Origin: Sphingomonadales bacterium EhC05
Lineage (GTDB): Bacteria; Pseudomonadota; Alphaproteobacteria; Sphingomonadales; Sphingomonadaceae
Direction: 5' to 3'
Assembly (NCBI GenBank): GCA_001650955.1
Contig: LXYP01000020.1
Coordinates: forward strand, 62,001 to 126,000
Length of the DNA stretch: 64,000 nt
Part shown: positions 17,110-25,821 of the stretch, piece by piece
Numbering within the stretch: the stretch's first letter is position 1
Layout of the letters: each line of letters begins with the position of its first letter
The notes under the pieces: generated by a model
What the model saw: only the letters and a program-made list of their open reading frames with translations
Database searches by the model: none
Told to the model about the DNA's origin: nothing
Program-made: the position numbers and the translations under genes

Positions 17110-18780
17110 CTACTCTGCTGGAACTGCGGTGGGTTGATTCACCAGCGGTTTGTCGGTTTCAGGGTCATGCGGCGTTTCTGTCATCGGTTTTTCATCGCGC
17201 TGTTTGCCCGCAATGGTCATCCATATATTGTAGACCATGACCACGGCGCCGGCGAGATAGAGCAGGCCGCCCGCGGCGCGGATCAGATACATCGGGAGCA
17301 TCGCCGAGACGACTTCGCTGAACGAATAGACGAGATATCCATCATCGCCATATTCGCGCCACATCAGGCCCTGCATGATACCAGCAACCCACATTGCGGC
17401 GGCGTAAAGGACGATGCCGAGGGTCGCGAGCCAGAAGTGCCAGTTGATCATGCGCAGGCTGTACAGGCGCTGCTTGCCCCACAGACGCGGGACCAGGAAG
17501 TAAATGGCGGCAAAGGTGATCATGCCATTCCAGCCGAGTGCACCACTATGTACATGACCAATGGTCCAGTCGGTATAATGGGACAGGCTGTTCACGGCCT
17601 TGATCGACATCATGGGGCCTTCGAACGTGCTCATGCCGTAGAAGGCAAGGCTCAGCACCATCATCCGGATGATCGGATCGGTGCGGATTTTCTCCCACGC
17701 GCCGTTGAGCGTCATCAGACCATTAATCATCCCGCCCCAGCTTGGCATCCACAGCACGATCGAGAAGACCATGCCGAGCGTCTGCGCCCAGTCTGGCAGC
17801 GCCGTGTAATGAAGATGATGCGGTCCGGCCCAGATATATAAGAAGATCAGAGACCAGAAGTGGATGATCGACAAGCGATAGCTATAGACCGGCCGCTCTG
17901 CCTGTTTCGGTACGAAATAATACATCATCCCGAGGAAGCCCGCGGTCAGGAAAAACCCGACGGCATTATGGCCATACCACCATTGGGTCAGCGCATCCTG
18001 AACGCCGGCAAAGGCGCTATAGCTCTTCGCGCCGAGCAAGCTGACCGGCATGGCGAGACCATTGACCAGATGCAGCATCGCCACGGTCAGGATGAACGCC
18101 AGGAAAAACCAGTTGGCAACATAGATATGTGGCTCGGAGCGTTTGACCAGCGTGCCAATGAATACCGCAGCATAGCTCACCCAGACGATGGTCAGCCAGA
18201 TGTCGATATACCATTCCGGCTCGGCATATTCCTTGGATTGGGTGACGCCGAGCAAATAACCGGTGGCCGCCAGCACGATGAACAGCTGGTAGCCCCAGAA
18301 AACAAAGCGGGCGAGGCCGGGGAAGGCCAACCTCGCCCTGCAAGTGCGCTGGACGATGTAAAAACTCGTCGCGATAAGCGCATTGCCTCCAAAAGCAAAA
18401 ATGACGGCAGATGTGTGGAGCGGGCGAAGACGCCCGAAAGTGGTATATTCCAAGCCCAGATTGAGCACCGGAAAGGCGAGTTGCAGCGCGATATACAGGC
18501 CGACGGCAAAGCCCGCCATGCCCCAGAATATCGTCGCAATTATGCCCCATCGGATCGGGTCATCATCATATAGTCCTTCGTCGGCCGGCGCTTTGATAAT
18601 GCCTCGGCCAATCGCTTGATAATCTGCTTTGCTCACCGTCACCCAAAGGGCGATGAAACAAGCGATCATGATGATCGCCATATGTACGGCAAAGCCGCCG
18701 TCGACAGCCAAAACCATTGCCGCAAATGCAATAAACGCCAATGCCAGCCAGCCGCCAGCCTTCATAAGTATATGATCCAT
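17110..18780 (-). CDS. ccoN: cbb3-type cytochrome c oxidase subunit I (CcoN)
   Basis: 556 residues with about 14 membrane helices. Expected metal ligands are in place: H122 (low-spin heme b), H271 in [10 protein letters not shown] and H321/H322 (CuB), H409 and H411 in [10 protein letters not shown] (hemes b3 and b). This is the oxygen-reducing, proton-pumping subunit of the high-affinity terminal oxidase. GAAGGA precedes the ATG. First gene of a nine-gene operon whose promoter region carries a perfect FNR box, so induction under low oxygen is expected. Confidence 0.97.
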   Translation of the reverse strand: MDHILMKAGGWLALAFIAFAAMVLAVDGGFAVHMAIIMIACFIALWVTVSKADYQAIGRGIIKAPADEGLYDDDPIRWGIIATIFWGMAGFAVGLYIALQLAFPVLNLGLEYTTFGRLRPLHTSAVIFAFGGNALIATSFYIVQRTCRARLAFPGLARFVFWGYQLFIVLAATGYLLGVTQSKEYAEPEWYIDIWLTIVWVSYAAVFIGTLVKRSEPHIYVANWFFLAFILTVAMLHLVNGLAMPVSLLGAKSYSAFAGVQDALTQWWYGHNAVGFFLTAGFLGMMYYFVPKQAERPVYSYRLSIIHFWSLIFLYIWAGPHHLHYTALPDWAQTLGMVFSIVLWMPSWGGMINGLMTLNGAWEKIRTDPIIRMMVLSLAFYGMSTFEGPMMSIKAVNSLSHYTDWTIGHVHSGALGWNGMITFAAIYFLVPRLWGKQRLYSLRMINWHFWLATLGIVLYAAAMWVAGIMQGLMWREYGDDGYLVYSFSEVVSAMLPMYLIRAAGGLLYLAGAVVMVYNIWMTIAGKQRDEKPMTETPHDPETDKPLVNQPTAVPAE

Positions 18781-18856
18781 GGTGTCCTTCCCCGTTTAAG
18801 GCGGCATGAATTCCGCCTCAACAGGGATGGGCTAAACCAACCTAGAAACCGCTTCT

Positions 18857-18870
18857 TTGATCTGGATCAA
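18857..18870. promoter_or_regulatory. FNR/FnrL box upstream of ccoN
   Basis: TTGATCTGGATCAA is an exact match to the palindromic consensus TTGAT-N4-ATCAA. Its near edge is 77 bp before the ccoN start, between ccoN and the fnrL stop codon. It predicts oxygen-responsive activation of the cco operon. Confidence 0.88.
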
Positions 18871-18890
18871 AAACAGGGAGTTTGTCAGAA

Positions 18891-19595
18891 TTAGGCAGCG
18901 GCTTGCGCCAGGTCATTCAGTTTTGCGGCATCGCAAATGCGGACATGAGTGCGGTTCGGCAATTCGATGAGCTGCTGTTTTTTAAACTGGGTCATCTGCC
19001 GGCTTACCGTTTCTATGGTGAGTCCCAGAATGTCGGCGATTTGCTGTCGGCCAAAGGGCAATTCAAACGCATGCAATGGCTTGCCTATGGCATCACAACT
19101 CGAGCCACCCAGCTTTTCTGAAATTTCGAGCAAGAAGGAAGCAAGCCGCTCGGGTGCGGTTTTGCGGCCGAGCAGCAACATCCAGCGCCGGGCACGATCA
19201 AGTTCTTCCAGGGTTTTCTGGAGAAGCTTATGCTCCAGTTCCGGATGAGTCCGGGCGAAGCTATCAAAATCTCTCCGCGAGAAGACGCAGAGTTTGGCAT
19301 CCGAGAGGGCAGTGACCGAATAAGCGGATTTGGTGCCAAAGGGCCGGCCAACAAAATCCGATGGGAATGCAACGCCGATAATCTGTTCCCGGCCGTCATC
19401 GAGAGAGGATGTCAGCTTGAATACGCCCTCGATGATATTGGCAACCATCAGCGAATCATCGCCTTCCCAAACGAAGGTTTGACCCTTGCTCAATTTGATC
19501 GAGCGCCCAATGCTACTGAGCGCATGAAGCTCGCTAGATTCCAGCACTGAGCAAATCGCTCGATTGCGGACTACACATGTATCGCAGGAGGACAT
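18891..19595 (-). CDS. fnrL: FnrL-type Crp/Fnr oxygen-responsive regulator
   Basis: 234 residues from ATG 19595. The N-terminus has the alphaproteobacterial Cx2Cx7C cluster (Cys4, Cys7, Cys15 in SCDTCVVRNRAIC) for a 4Fe-4S oxygen sensor. A cyclic-nucleotide-binding-like domain follows, and the C-terminal helix-turn-helix contains the FNR recognition residues ETVSR. The frame is open upstream as far as 19880, but that would overlap the divergent gene at 19815 and exceed the usual length of about 230-250. It presumably binds the box in front of ccoN, 21 bp beyond its own stop. Confidence 0.93.
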   Translation of the reverse strand: MSSCDTCVVRNRAICSVLESSELHALSSIGRSIKLSKGQTFVWEGDDSLMVANIIEGVFKLTSSLDDGREQIIGVAFPSDFVGRPFGTKSAYSVTALSDAKLCVFSRRDFDSFARTHPELEHKLLQKTLEELDRARRWMLLLGRKTAPERLASFLLEISEKLGGSSCDAIGKPLHAFELPFGRQQIADILGLTIETVSRQMTQFKKQQLIELPNRTHVRICDAAKLNDLAQAAA

Positions 19596-19814
19596 GGACA
19601 GCCTATAGGCCTTTGCCTGTCTGGCGGCAATCGCTATACCCAAATGAGTGACAAAATTGTGCTTTCCCCGATACACTGGAATTTTCAGCTCTTGGACAAA
19701 TTGATCTTCCGATTTTCGACGCGCTGGAAATCGAGCATTTTCTTTAACTGATTCGCTTCTTTCTCCGATCTCCATTATGCTATTGTCAGGACGATTCTGG
19801 AGAGGGTTTATATT

Positions 19815-21356
19815 ATGAAGCAGTTGAGCGCACTTGATGCGATGTTTGCCTATACTGAGACGGCGAATACGCCGATGCATATTGGTCAGCTGCTGATTTA
19901 TGATCCGTCTACCGCGCCGGGCGGCGCGGTCGGGTTCAAAGACATATTAAGATATATCGAGGGCCGCCTCGATGGCGCGCGGATCTTCCGCCAAAAGCTG
20001 GTGCGGGTGCCGCTCGACCTGGATCATCCCTATTGGGTCGATGACGCGAATTTCGATATTGAGTTTCATGTCCGTCACATCGCCTTGCCGAAACCGGGCG
20101 ATTGGCGGCAATTGTGTATTCAGGCGGCGCGTATCTATGCGCGGCCGATGGATATGAACAAGCCGCTGTGGGAATATACCGTCATTGAAGGTCTGGATAA
20201 TGTCGAAGGCGTGCCCAAGGGCAGTTTTGCGATGCTCCACAAAATGCATCATGCCGCAATCGACGGCCAGTCGGGACTGCAGATGACGCTCGCGCTGCAT
20301 GATCTGGATGCCAAGATGAAGCCGCGTAAATTTGATATGGCGTTTGAACCGGAATCGGACCCGAATCCGATTGGTCTTCTGGCCAAGGCGCAATTTAACA
20401 ATATTGCCAACCCGGTCCGCGGATTGCAAAATCTCCAGAAGCTGATCCCGATGCCCAAGCGGTTGCTCGATGTGCGCCGCGAATTTGTCCAGCGCGATGA
20501 TGCCAAAACCAGCATTCCAAAGACCCGCTTCAACAAGAAACTCAGCCCGCATCGGGTTTTCGATGGCCGTGAATTTGCGCTCAGCGATATCAAGAAAATG
20601 CGTGAAGCCTTTCCCGGCGCGACCGTGAATGATGTGATGATTGCCACTGTGAGTGGCGCGATGCGCGGCTATTTGAAAGCCAAGGACGACCTGCCCGACA
20701 CCACTTTGAAAATTGGCGCGCCAGTGTCCGTCCGATCGGATGATGACAAGGATTCGGCTGGCAATCAGGTGACGATGATGCAGGTCGGCGTCGGCACACA
20801 TCTCGAAGATGCCGGTGAGCGGTTGCAGTTCATCATGGCGGAGACCCAGCGGTCCAAGGCCATGACTCAGGCGATGGGGGCAAAGACGCTGATGGAATTG
20901 TCTGGTGCGATGCCGGCGGGATTGACCGCGGCAGGCACCAAGATGATGGTGCGCGCAGGATTGGTGGAACGGCTTAATCCGGCGGTGAACAGCGTCGTCA
21001 CCAATGTGCCGGGACCGATGGTGCCGATGTATTTCGCGGGCGCCGAACTGGTGAAAAGCTTCGGCATGGGCATATTGGCCGAAGGCCAGGGACTATTCCA
21101 TGTCGTCACCAGCTATAATGGCAATGTCATCCTGACCTTTCTTGCTGACCGCAATATCATGCCGGACCCGGAATTTTACGCGACCTGCATTTCGCGCAGC
21201 TTTGCCGACCTGATGGCCGCTGCGACCAAAGCGAAAACGGCAGCAACGCGACGCATGAAGACGAAAAAGGCGAAGACCACGAAGGCGCCGAAAAAACGCG
21301 TCTCCGCTTCTGCCGCTACGGCTGGCGGGGTCCGCAGAAAAGCTGTTAAAAAATAG
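19815..21356 (+). CDS. Wax ester synthase/diacylglycerol acyltransferase (WS/DGAT family)
   Basis: 513 residues. The opening MKQLSALDAMF and the catalytic HHxxxDG motif at 145-151 (MHHAAIDGQSG) are diagnostic, together with NDVMIATVSGAMRGYL and VTNVPGPMVPMYF. The enzyme transfers an acyl group from acyl-CoA to a fatty alcohol or diacylglycerol, making storage lipid. The last about 45 residues are a Lys/Arg/Ala/Thr-rich basic tail beyond the conserved domain, an unusual extension. Upstream of the acyl-CoA catabolic genes on the same strand; 77 bp separate it from the SDR gene, with an operator-like site in between. Confidence 0.93.
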   Translation: MKQLSALDAMFAYTETANTPMHIGQLLIYDPSTAPGGAVGFKDILRYIEGRLDGARIFRQKLVRVPLDLDHPYWVDDANFDIEFHVRHIALPKPGDWRQLCIQAARIYARPMDMNKPLWEYTVIEGLDNVEGVPKGSFAMLHKMHHAAIDGQSGLQMTLALHDLDAKMKPRKFDMAFEPESDPNPIGLLAKAQFNNIANPVRGLQNLQKLIPMPKRLLDVRREFVQRDDAKTSIPKTRFNKKLSPHRVFDGREFALSDIKKMREAFPGATVNDVMIATVSGAMRGYLKAKDDLPDTTLKIGAPVSVRSDDDKDSAGNQVTMMQVGVGTHLEDAGERLQFIMAETQRSKAMTQAMGAKTLMELSGAMPAGLTAAGTKMMVRAGLVERLNPAVNSVVTNVPGPMVPMYFAGAELVKSFGMGILAEGQGLFHVVTSYNGNVILTFLADRNIMPDPEFYATCISRSFADLMAAATKAKTAATRRMKTKKAKTTKAPKKRVSASAATAGGVRRKAVKK

Positions 21357-21401
21357 CTGGCTTGCGGCTTGACTCGGTCAGCTGGATTGCGCATCGCTCT
21401 C

Positions 21402-21419
21402 GTTAATCATTCGGTTAAA
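21402..21419. promoter_or_regulatory. 18-bp operator-like palindrome (shared regulon motif), site 1
   Basis: GTTAATCATTCGGTTAAA; read on the other strand it is TTTAACCGAATGATTAAC and fits TTTAAYCGNNYRNTTAAM. It ends 14 bp before the start of the SDR gene at 21434, where a bound repressor would block transcription or initiation. Confidence 0.6.
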
Positions 21420-21433
21420 AAGAGGATTTTGTC

Positions 21434-22348
21434 ATGAGCACAGTAGAATTTAACGACCGCGTCGCGATCGTCACCGGCGCCGGCGCGGGTCTCGGTAAAC
21501 AGCATGCACTGGAACTCGCACGGCGCGGTGTGAAAGTTGTCGTCAATGATTTTGGCGGCGCGCGCGACGGTACCGGCGGGACCGCAACCGTGGCCGAGCA
21601 AGTGGTTGCTGAAATTGAAGCGGCTGGCGGCGAAGCGATGGCCGCTGGGTGCAGCGTGACGGATTATGACGCAGTCGAGAAGATGGTCGCCGATGCGATC
21701 GCAAAATGGGGTCATGTCGATATTCTCGTCAACAATGCCGGCGTTTTGCGCGACAAGACCTTCCACAAGATGGAACTGGCCGATTTTAACTTCGTCATGG
21801 ACGTCCATCTGATGGGCAGCGTCAATTGCACCAAGGCGGTGTGGAACCATATGCGCGAGCGCCAATATGGCCGGATCGTGATGACGACCAGCTCGAGTGG
21901 GCTTTACGGCAATTTTGGTCAGGCCAATTATGGCGCAGCCAAGCTGGCACTGATCGGTCTGATGAACACATTGCATCTCGAAGGCGCTGGCAAGGGTATT
22001 CACACCAATGCGATCTCGCCGGTCGCCGCGACCCGGATGACCGAAGATCTGATGCCGGAAGAAGCGCTGAAATTGCTGGTTCCGGAAGCGGTTACGCCTG
22101 CCGTGGTCTATCTGTGCAGCGATGGCGCGCCATCGAAGACTATATTGACCGCGGGTGCCGGTGGCTATGCCGCAGCGAAAATCGTCGAAACCGAAGGCGT
22201 CTGGTTGTCCGAAGCGGACCGCAGCGCCGAAAGCATCGCCGCGAACTTCGATCAGATCATCGATCCAGCCGGCGCACAGGAATATGCCAATGGCGGTGGC
22301 CAGGGTGCCAAATTCTTCCGCCGCATGCAGGAAACAATGAAGGGTTAA
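21434..22348 (+). CDS. SDR-family 3-hydroxyacyl-CoA dehydrogenase (HSD17B4-like)
   Basis: 304 residues. The NAD(P)-binding TGAGAGLG lies at 14-21, then NNAG at 100-103, and the catalytic set S153, Y166 and K170. The insertion VNDFGGARDGTGG after beta-2 and the long C-terminus are typical of the dehydrogenase domain of peroxisomal multifunctional enzyme type 2 and of bacterial side-chain dehydrogenases in steroid catabolism. The MaoC-type hydratase encoded next (22467) would supply the other half of that bifunctional enzyme, so the two probably act on successive beta-oxidation steps. Confidence 0.85.
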   Translation: MSTVEFNDRVAIVTGAGAGLGKQHALELARRGVKVVVNDFGGARDGTGGTATVAEQVVAEIEAAGGEAMAAGCSVTDYDAVEKMVADAIAKWGHVDILVNNAGVLRDKTFHKMELADFNFVMDVHLMGSVNCTKAVWNHMRERQYGRIVMTTSSSGLYGNFGQANYGAAKLALIGLMNTLHLEGAGKGIHTNAISPVAATRMTEDLMPEEALKLLVPEAVTPAVVYLCSDGAPSKTILTAGAGGYAAAKIVETEGVWLSEADRSAESIAANFDQIIDPAGAQEYANGGGQGAKFFRRMQETMKG

Positions 22349-22365
22349 AAGAAATTATCTCAATC

Positions 22366-22433
22366 CCGTTCGGGCTGAGCTTGTCGAAGCCAGTCTCTGC
22401 GGCACTGTCCTTCGACAGGCTCAGGACGAACGG
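22366..22433. repeat. Dispersed palindromic repeat (CTGAGCTTGTCGAAG type), copy 1
   Basis: Left arm CCGTTCGGGCTGAGCTTGTC, right arm GACAGGCTCAGGACGAACGG, inverted with a short unrelated middle. It sits between the SDR and MaoC genes. Other copies lie at 25735-25805, 29433-29502 and 46604-46674, with a decayed half at 30719-30738. Confidence 0.9.
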
Positions 22434-22466
22434 TGTTTATGATCTCAGGAATATAGGAGAAATAAT

Positions 22467-22925
22467 ATGCCAGTAATCAAAGCAAGTGAACTCGAATCCT
22501 GGAAAGGCAAGGAAGTCGGCGTGTCGGAATGGGTTGAAGTCGGCCAGGACCGGATCAACACATTTGCCGATTGCACCGAAGATCATCAGTTCATCCATAT
22601 TGACGAGGAAGCTGCAGCCAAAACCCCATTTGGCGGCACTATCGCCCATGGCTTGCTGACTCTCTCCTTGTTGCCCAAATTGTCTTACGGCACGACGCTC
22701 GGCCTCGAAGGCACGGTCATGGGGATCAACTATGGCTTCGACAAAGTCCGCTTCCTCAATCCGGTCCGTGCCGGATCGAAGGTCCGTGGACGTCACACGT
22801 TGATCGACGCGGTTGAGAAACAGCCCGGCCGCTGGTTGCTGACCTATAATGTGGTGGTCGAGATTGACGGTATCGAAACGCCAGCTCTGATCGCCACATC
22901 ATTGGTGATGATCGTTGTAGGCTAG
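22467..22925 (+). CDS. MaoC-family (R)-specific enoyl-CoA hydratase
   Basis: 152 residues, single hot-dog domain. The hydratase-2 motif is seen as DHQFIHID (D39, H44) followed by GGTIAHGLLTLSLLP. Such single-domain proteins hydrate trans-2-enoyl-CoA to the (R)-3-hydroxyacyl-CoA, the substrate stereochemistry used by HSD17B4-type dehydrogenases such as the preceding gene. Followed by a strong terminator. Confidence 0.88.
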   Translation: MPVIKASELESWKGKEVGVSEWVEVGQDRINTFADCTEDHQFIHIDEEAAAKTPFGGTIAHGLLTLSLLPKLSYGTTLGLEGTVMGINYGFDKVRFLNPVRAGSKVRGRHTLIDAVEKQPGRWLLTYNVVVEIDGIETPALIATSLVMIVVG

Positions 22926-22944
22926 GCCGACCAAATCATAATTG

Positions 22945-22977
22945 AAAAAGGCTCCAGACCGTGTCTGGAGCCTTTTT
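22945..22977. terminator. Bidirectional rho-independent terminator
   Basis: A 10-bp GC-rich stem (GGCTCCAGAC / GTCTGGAGCC, 3-nt loop) is flanked by A5 on the left and T5 on the right, so it can act on both strands. It lies between the convergent MaoC and methyltransferase genes. Confidence 0.93.
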
Positions 22978-23026
22978 CATACGTGGCTGCCAGCTTGGTC
23001 TCCTGGTCGAACTTTCAGCAGATTCA

Positions 23027-24088
23027 TCAGGCCGTCACTTCCAGCACCATATTGGTTGGCGTTTCGGCGGCGCGGCTGACATTTGCGAAGCCGGCCTCGT
23101 GGAGCACTTCGGTGAGCCGTTTCTGGCCGGCTTGCGCGCCCAGTCCTAAACCGACGTCCTGCGCCAGCGAGGTCGGTGTGCAAACCGTTGTCGAGAAGGC
23201 ATAATATATCTGACCCAGCGGATGGAGGTTTTCGCTCATCCGGTCTCCGGCGAGCGGTTCAACCAGCATGAACGTGCCGTCGATCCCCAGCGCCTGCTTG
23301 ATATGAGCGGCGGCACCCACCGGATCGCCCATATCGTGCAGCGCGTCGAAAATGCAGGCGAAGTCGAAATCGGCACCGTCAAAATCCTGCGCGCTGGCCA
23401 CTTGAAATTCGACATTATTGAGCCCGGCCTGCTTGGCTTTGCCGCGGGCTTCGTCAATCGAGGGCGCATGGAAATCAATGCCGATGATCGTCGAATTGGG
23501 ATAGGCCTCGGCCATCAACAATGTCGAGGAGCCATGACCACAGCCGATGTCGGCGACTTTTGCTCCGGCTTTGAGCTTGGCCTCGACGCCGTCAAGCGCG
23601 GGGATCCAATTGTCGATCAGATTGGCGGCATAGCCGGGGCGGAAGAAACGGTCGGTGCCGCAGAAGCAGCAGTCGCTATGATCTCCCCAGGGCCGCCCTG
23701 CGCCGGACTTGAACGTCTCGACCGCTTTTTCGTGGGTTTCATATTGCGAAACCACCGCCTGGAAAAATCCCTGCATACAGGCGGGCTGGCCTTCTCTGGC
23801 GAAGATCAATGCCTGTTCGGGCGACAGCGAAAAGCGCGCGTCGTCGGCGTGATGGGTGACATAGCCGGCGGCGGCATTTGACCCGAGCCATTGCAGCAGA
23901 TATTTGGGATTGAGGCCGGTTTTTGTGGCCAGCTCATCGACCGTCAAGGCGCCCGCGCCATCCAGCGCGTCATAGACGCCGGACTGGTCGCCAATATAGG
24001 ACATCAACAGGCTCAGCGCGCTCGCCACATCGCCAATGACTTTCCCTGCCAGGGCTTCGAGTTTGGCTTCATCAACTATTTCCGTCAT
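23027..24088 (-). CDS. Class I SAM-dependent methyltransferase with N-terminal winged-helix domain
   Basis: 353 residues from ATG 24088 (GGGAGA upstream; an in-frame start 36 bp earlier is weaker). The N-terminal about 90 residues resemble the dimerisation winged helix of small-molecule methyltransferases (YDALDGAGALTVDELATKTGL). A class I SAM site follows with VADIGCGHGSSTLLM and, later, IFDALHDMGDP. The layout resembles mycobacterial Rv2258c-like proteins. Substrate unknown. An odd Cys-rich patch (DCCFCG) lies before the SAM domain. Confidence 0.82.
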   Translation of the reverse strand: MTEIVDEAKLEALAGKVIGDVASALSLLMSYIGDQSGVYDALDGAGALTVDELATKTGLNPKYLLQWLGSNAAAGYVTHHADDARFSLSPEQALIFAREGQPACMQGFFQAVVSQYETHEKAVETFKSGAGRPWGDHSDCCFCGTDRFFRPGYAANLIDNWIPALDGVEAKLKAGAKVADIGCGHGSSTLLMAEAYPNSTIIGIDFHAPSIDEARGKAKQAGLNNVEFQVASAQDFDGADFDFACIFDALHDMGDPVGAAAHIKQALGIDGTFMLVEPLAGDRMSENLHPLGQIYYAFSTTVCTPTSLAQDVGLGLGAQAGQKRLTEVLHEAGFANVSRAAETPTNMVLEVTA

Positions 24089-24425
24089 TTTCGCTGTCTC
24101 CCAATCAGCGACCCTGAACCGCAACTAACATAGTCGCTGGCAGCGAGATAGGGGCGGTTGCCTTGGCGCCGATTTCTCGCGTACCGGCCGCGCACTCGGA
24201 CCGCGATGATCGCTGCTCGATGGCTGTCGCTTCGGGGCCCGACTGATCCTTCCGCAGCGCCGATTTTCGCAACTATTTGAATATGCGCGACCTTGAAGCG
24301 AGGGCGCGCGTGCCATATATTCCTATTTCAAGACACATATGGAATGGCCATTTTTCTGATTTTGATCGGCTGCTGGATTCCCACTCTAGCTGCTCTGTTC
24401 AAAGCGCAACTTTAAGGACAATATC
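24089..24425. other. 337-bp intergenic region, divergent methyltransferase/dps
   Basis: No credible gene seen on either strand. Presumed to hold both promoters. No palindrome or known regulatory box was recognised. Confidence 0.5.
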
Positions 24426-24893
24426 ATGGAAATTAATATCGGTATCAGTGAAGAAAACCGCCAGAAGTCGGCGCAGGGTGTCCGGCAGTTGCTGGCCAAT
24501 ACCTATACGCTTTACCTCAAGACCCATGGCTATCACTGGAACGTCGAAGGTCCGCATTTCCAGCAGCTCCACGTCCAGTTCATGGAACAATATACCGAAA
24601 TGTGGACGGCGGTGGATGAACTGGCCGAACGGATCAGAGCGCTTGGACATTTTGCGCCATCATCTTATGCCGAGATGGCCGAGCTGTCGGATGTGGCAGA
24701 AGAGAGTGGCAAGCCCGACTGGAAGGAAATGGTGCAAACCTTGGCCAAAGGCCATGAGCAGGTCGCCAAAACCGCTCGTGATGTGTTGCGCATTGCCGAA
24801 GAAGTCGGTGACGATGCCACGGCAGACATCGTTGCACCGCGGGTGACGCTGCACGAAAAATCTGCCTGGATGCTCAGAGCGACCGCATCGTAA
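24426..24893 (+). CDS. dps: Dps-family ferritin-like DNA-protection protein
   Basis: 155 residues, the usual Dps length. The inter-subunit ferroxidase residues are visible in KTHGYHWNVEGPHF (H37), H49, and AVDELAERIRALG (D64, E68). Dps proteins form 12-mers that oxidise and store iron and protect DNA in starvation or peroxide stress. Monocistronic: its own upstream region and a hairpin downstream. Confidence 0.94.
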   Translation: MEINIGISEENRQKSAQGVRQLLANTYTLYLKTHGYHWNVEGPHFQQLHVQFMEQYTEMWTAVDELAERIRALGHFAPSSYAEMAELSDVAEESGKPDWKEMVQTLAKGHEQVAKTARDVLRIAEEVGDDATADIVAPRVTLHEKSAWMLRATAS

Positions 24894-24904
24894 AGCTGCA
24901 ATGC

Positions 24905-24936
24905 CATCCGGCCTCAGATCTGCCTGAGGCCGGATG
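24905..24936. terminator. Strong hairpin after dps (probable terminator)
   Basis: A 13-bp perfect stem (CATCCGGCCTCAG / CTGAGGCCGGATG) with a 6-nt loop lies between the convergent dps and SDR genes. No clear T-run follows, so it may act as a terminator or simply as an mRNA 3' end. Confidence 0.6.
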
Positions 24937-24951
24937 CTCTGGCATTTGCGC

Positions 24952-25716
24952 CTATGGCGTGCCAGCAATCCGGATACATTGTCCGGTCACCCATTCGGAC
25001 GCGGGCGCCGCGAGATAGAGCGTCAGCGCGCCAATGTCCTGCGGCGTGCCCAGCCGGCCGGCGGGCAGGCCCAGAGTATCTTCAAAACCGACGAAATCCT
25101 CATCGGTCATGCTCAGCGCTTTTTTGACCGTGTCGGTCGGAACAAAGCCGGGCAGGATCGCATTGACCCGGGTCTTGGGGCCAAGTTCATGGGCGAGCGT
25201 CTTGGTCAGCATCAGCACGCCGGCCTTGGCTGCGCTATAATGGCCGCTGCCGGGGAAGGGATCCTGGCCGGCCATGGATGATGTATTGATGATCCGGCTG
25301 CCGTCGCCAAGATGTTTGCAGGCGGCGCGGACGCCGTAAAAGACCGAGGTCAGATTGGTCGCCAATGTATTGTCCCATTCTGCTTCGTCGAGTTCGGTCA
25401 GTGGGGCGGATACCAGCGAGCCACCCGCATTGTTCACCCAGATATCGAGCTTGCCAAATTCGTCGACCGCCCGCTGCGCCAGCGCATCCATCGCTTCGGC
25501 GCTCGTCACGTCAGTGGCATGGGCAATCGCGCGGCCGCTGCTATTGCTCGCATTGATCTCGTCGGCGACCCGGCTGATCTCGCCCATGCTGCGCGAGGCA
25601 CAGACGACATTGCAGCCGGCATCCGCCAGCACTTTCGCCATGCCTTCGCCAATGCCCCGGCCCGCGCCAGTGATAACGGCGACATCGCCGGTGAGATCGA
25701 AAAGAGGGTTGGTCAT
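24952..25716 (-). CDS. SDR-family oxidoreductase (3-oxoacyl-ACP reductase-like)
   Basis: 254 residues from ATG 25716, which follows GGAG at good spacing. Cofactor motif TGAGRGIGEG near the N-terminus, NNAG, catalytic Ser in NTSSMAGQDPFPG, and YSAAKAG. C-terminal ITGQ-like text (SEWVTGQCIRIAGTP) fits classical SDRs. Downstream of, and co-directional with, the molybdopterin oxidoreductase gene but separated from it by a dispersed palindrome. Substrate unknown; a hydroxy or keto intermediate of the nearby catabolic pathway is plausible. Confidence 0.85.
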   Translation of the reverse strand: MTNPLFDLTGDVAVITGAGRGIGEGMAKVLADAGCNVVCASRSMGEISRVADEINASNSSGRAIAHATDVTSAEAMDALAQRAVDEFGKLDIWVNNAGGSLVSAPLTELDEAEWDNTLATNLTSVFYGVRAACKHLGDGSRIINTSSMAGQDPFPGSGHYSAAKAGVLMLTKTLAHELGPKTRVNAILPGFVPTDTVKKALSMTDEDFVGFEDTLGLPAGRLGTPQDIGALTLYLAAPASEWVTGQCIRIAGTP

Positions 25717-25734
25717 GGTTTTCTCCAATAATTG

Positions 25735-25805
25735 CCGTTCGCCCTGAGCTTGTCGAAGGGCCGTTTGCGTCAGGCCAGATGCTTCGACAGGCTCAGCACG
25801 AACGG
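25735..25805. repeat. Dispersed palindromic repeat (CTGAGCTTGTCGAAG type), copy 2
   Basis: Arms CCGTTCGCCCTGAGCTTGTC and GACAGGCTCAGCACGAACGG, inverted. Located between the molybdopterin oxidoreductase stop and the SDR start. Confidence 0.9.
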
Positions 25806-25821
25806 ATTTTGTTAAACTCGT

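Noticed and set aside
19596-19880. N-terminal extension of FnrL
   Set aside because: Would overlap the divergent WS/DGAT gene and place the Cx2Cx7C cluster about 95 residues in, unlike known FnrL proteins.
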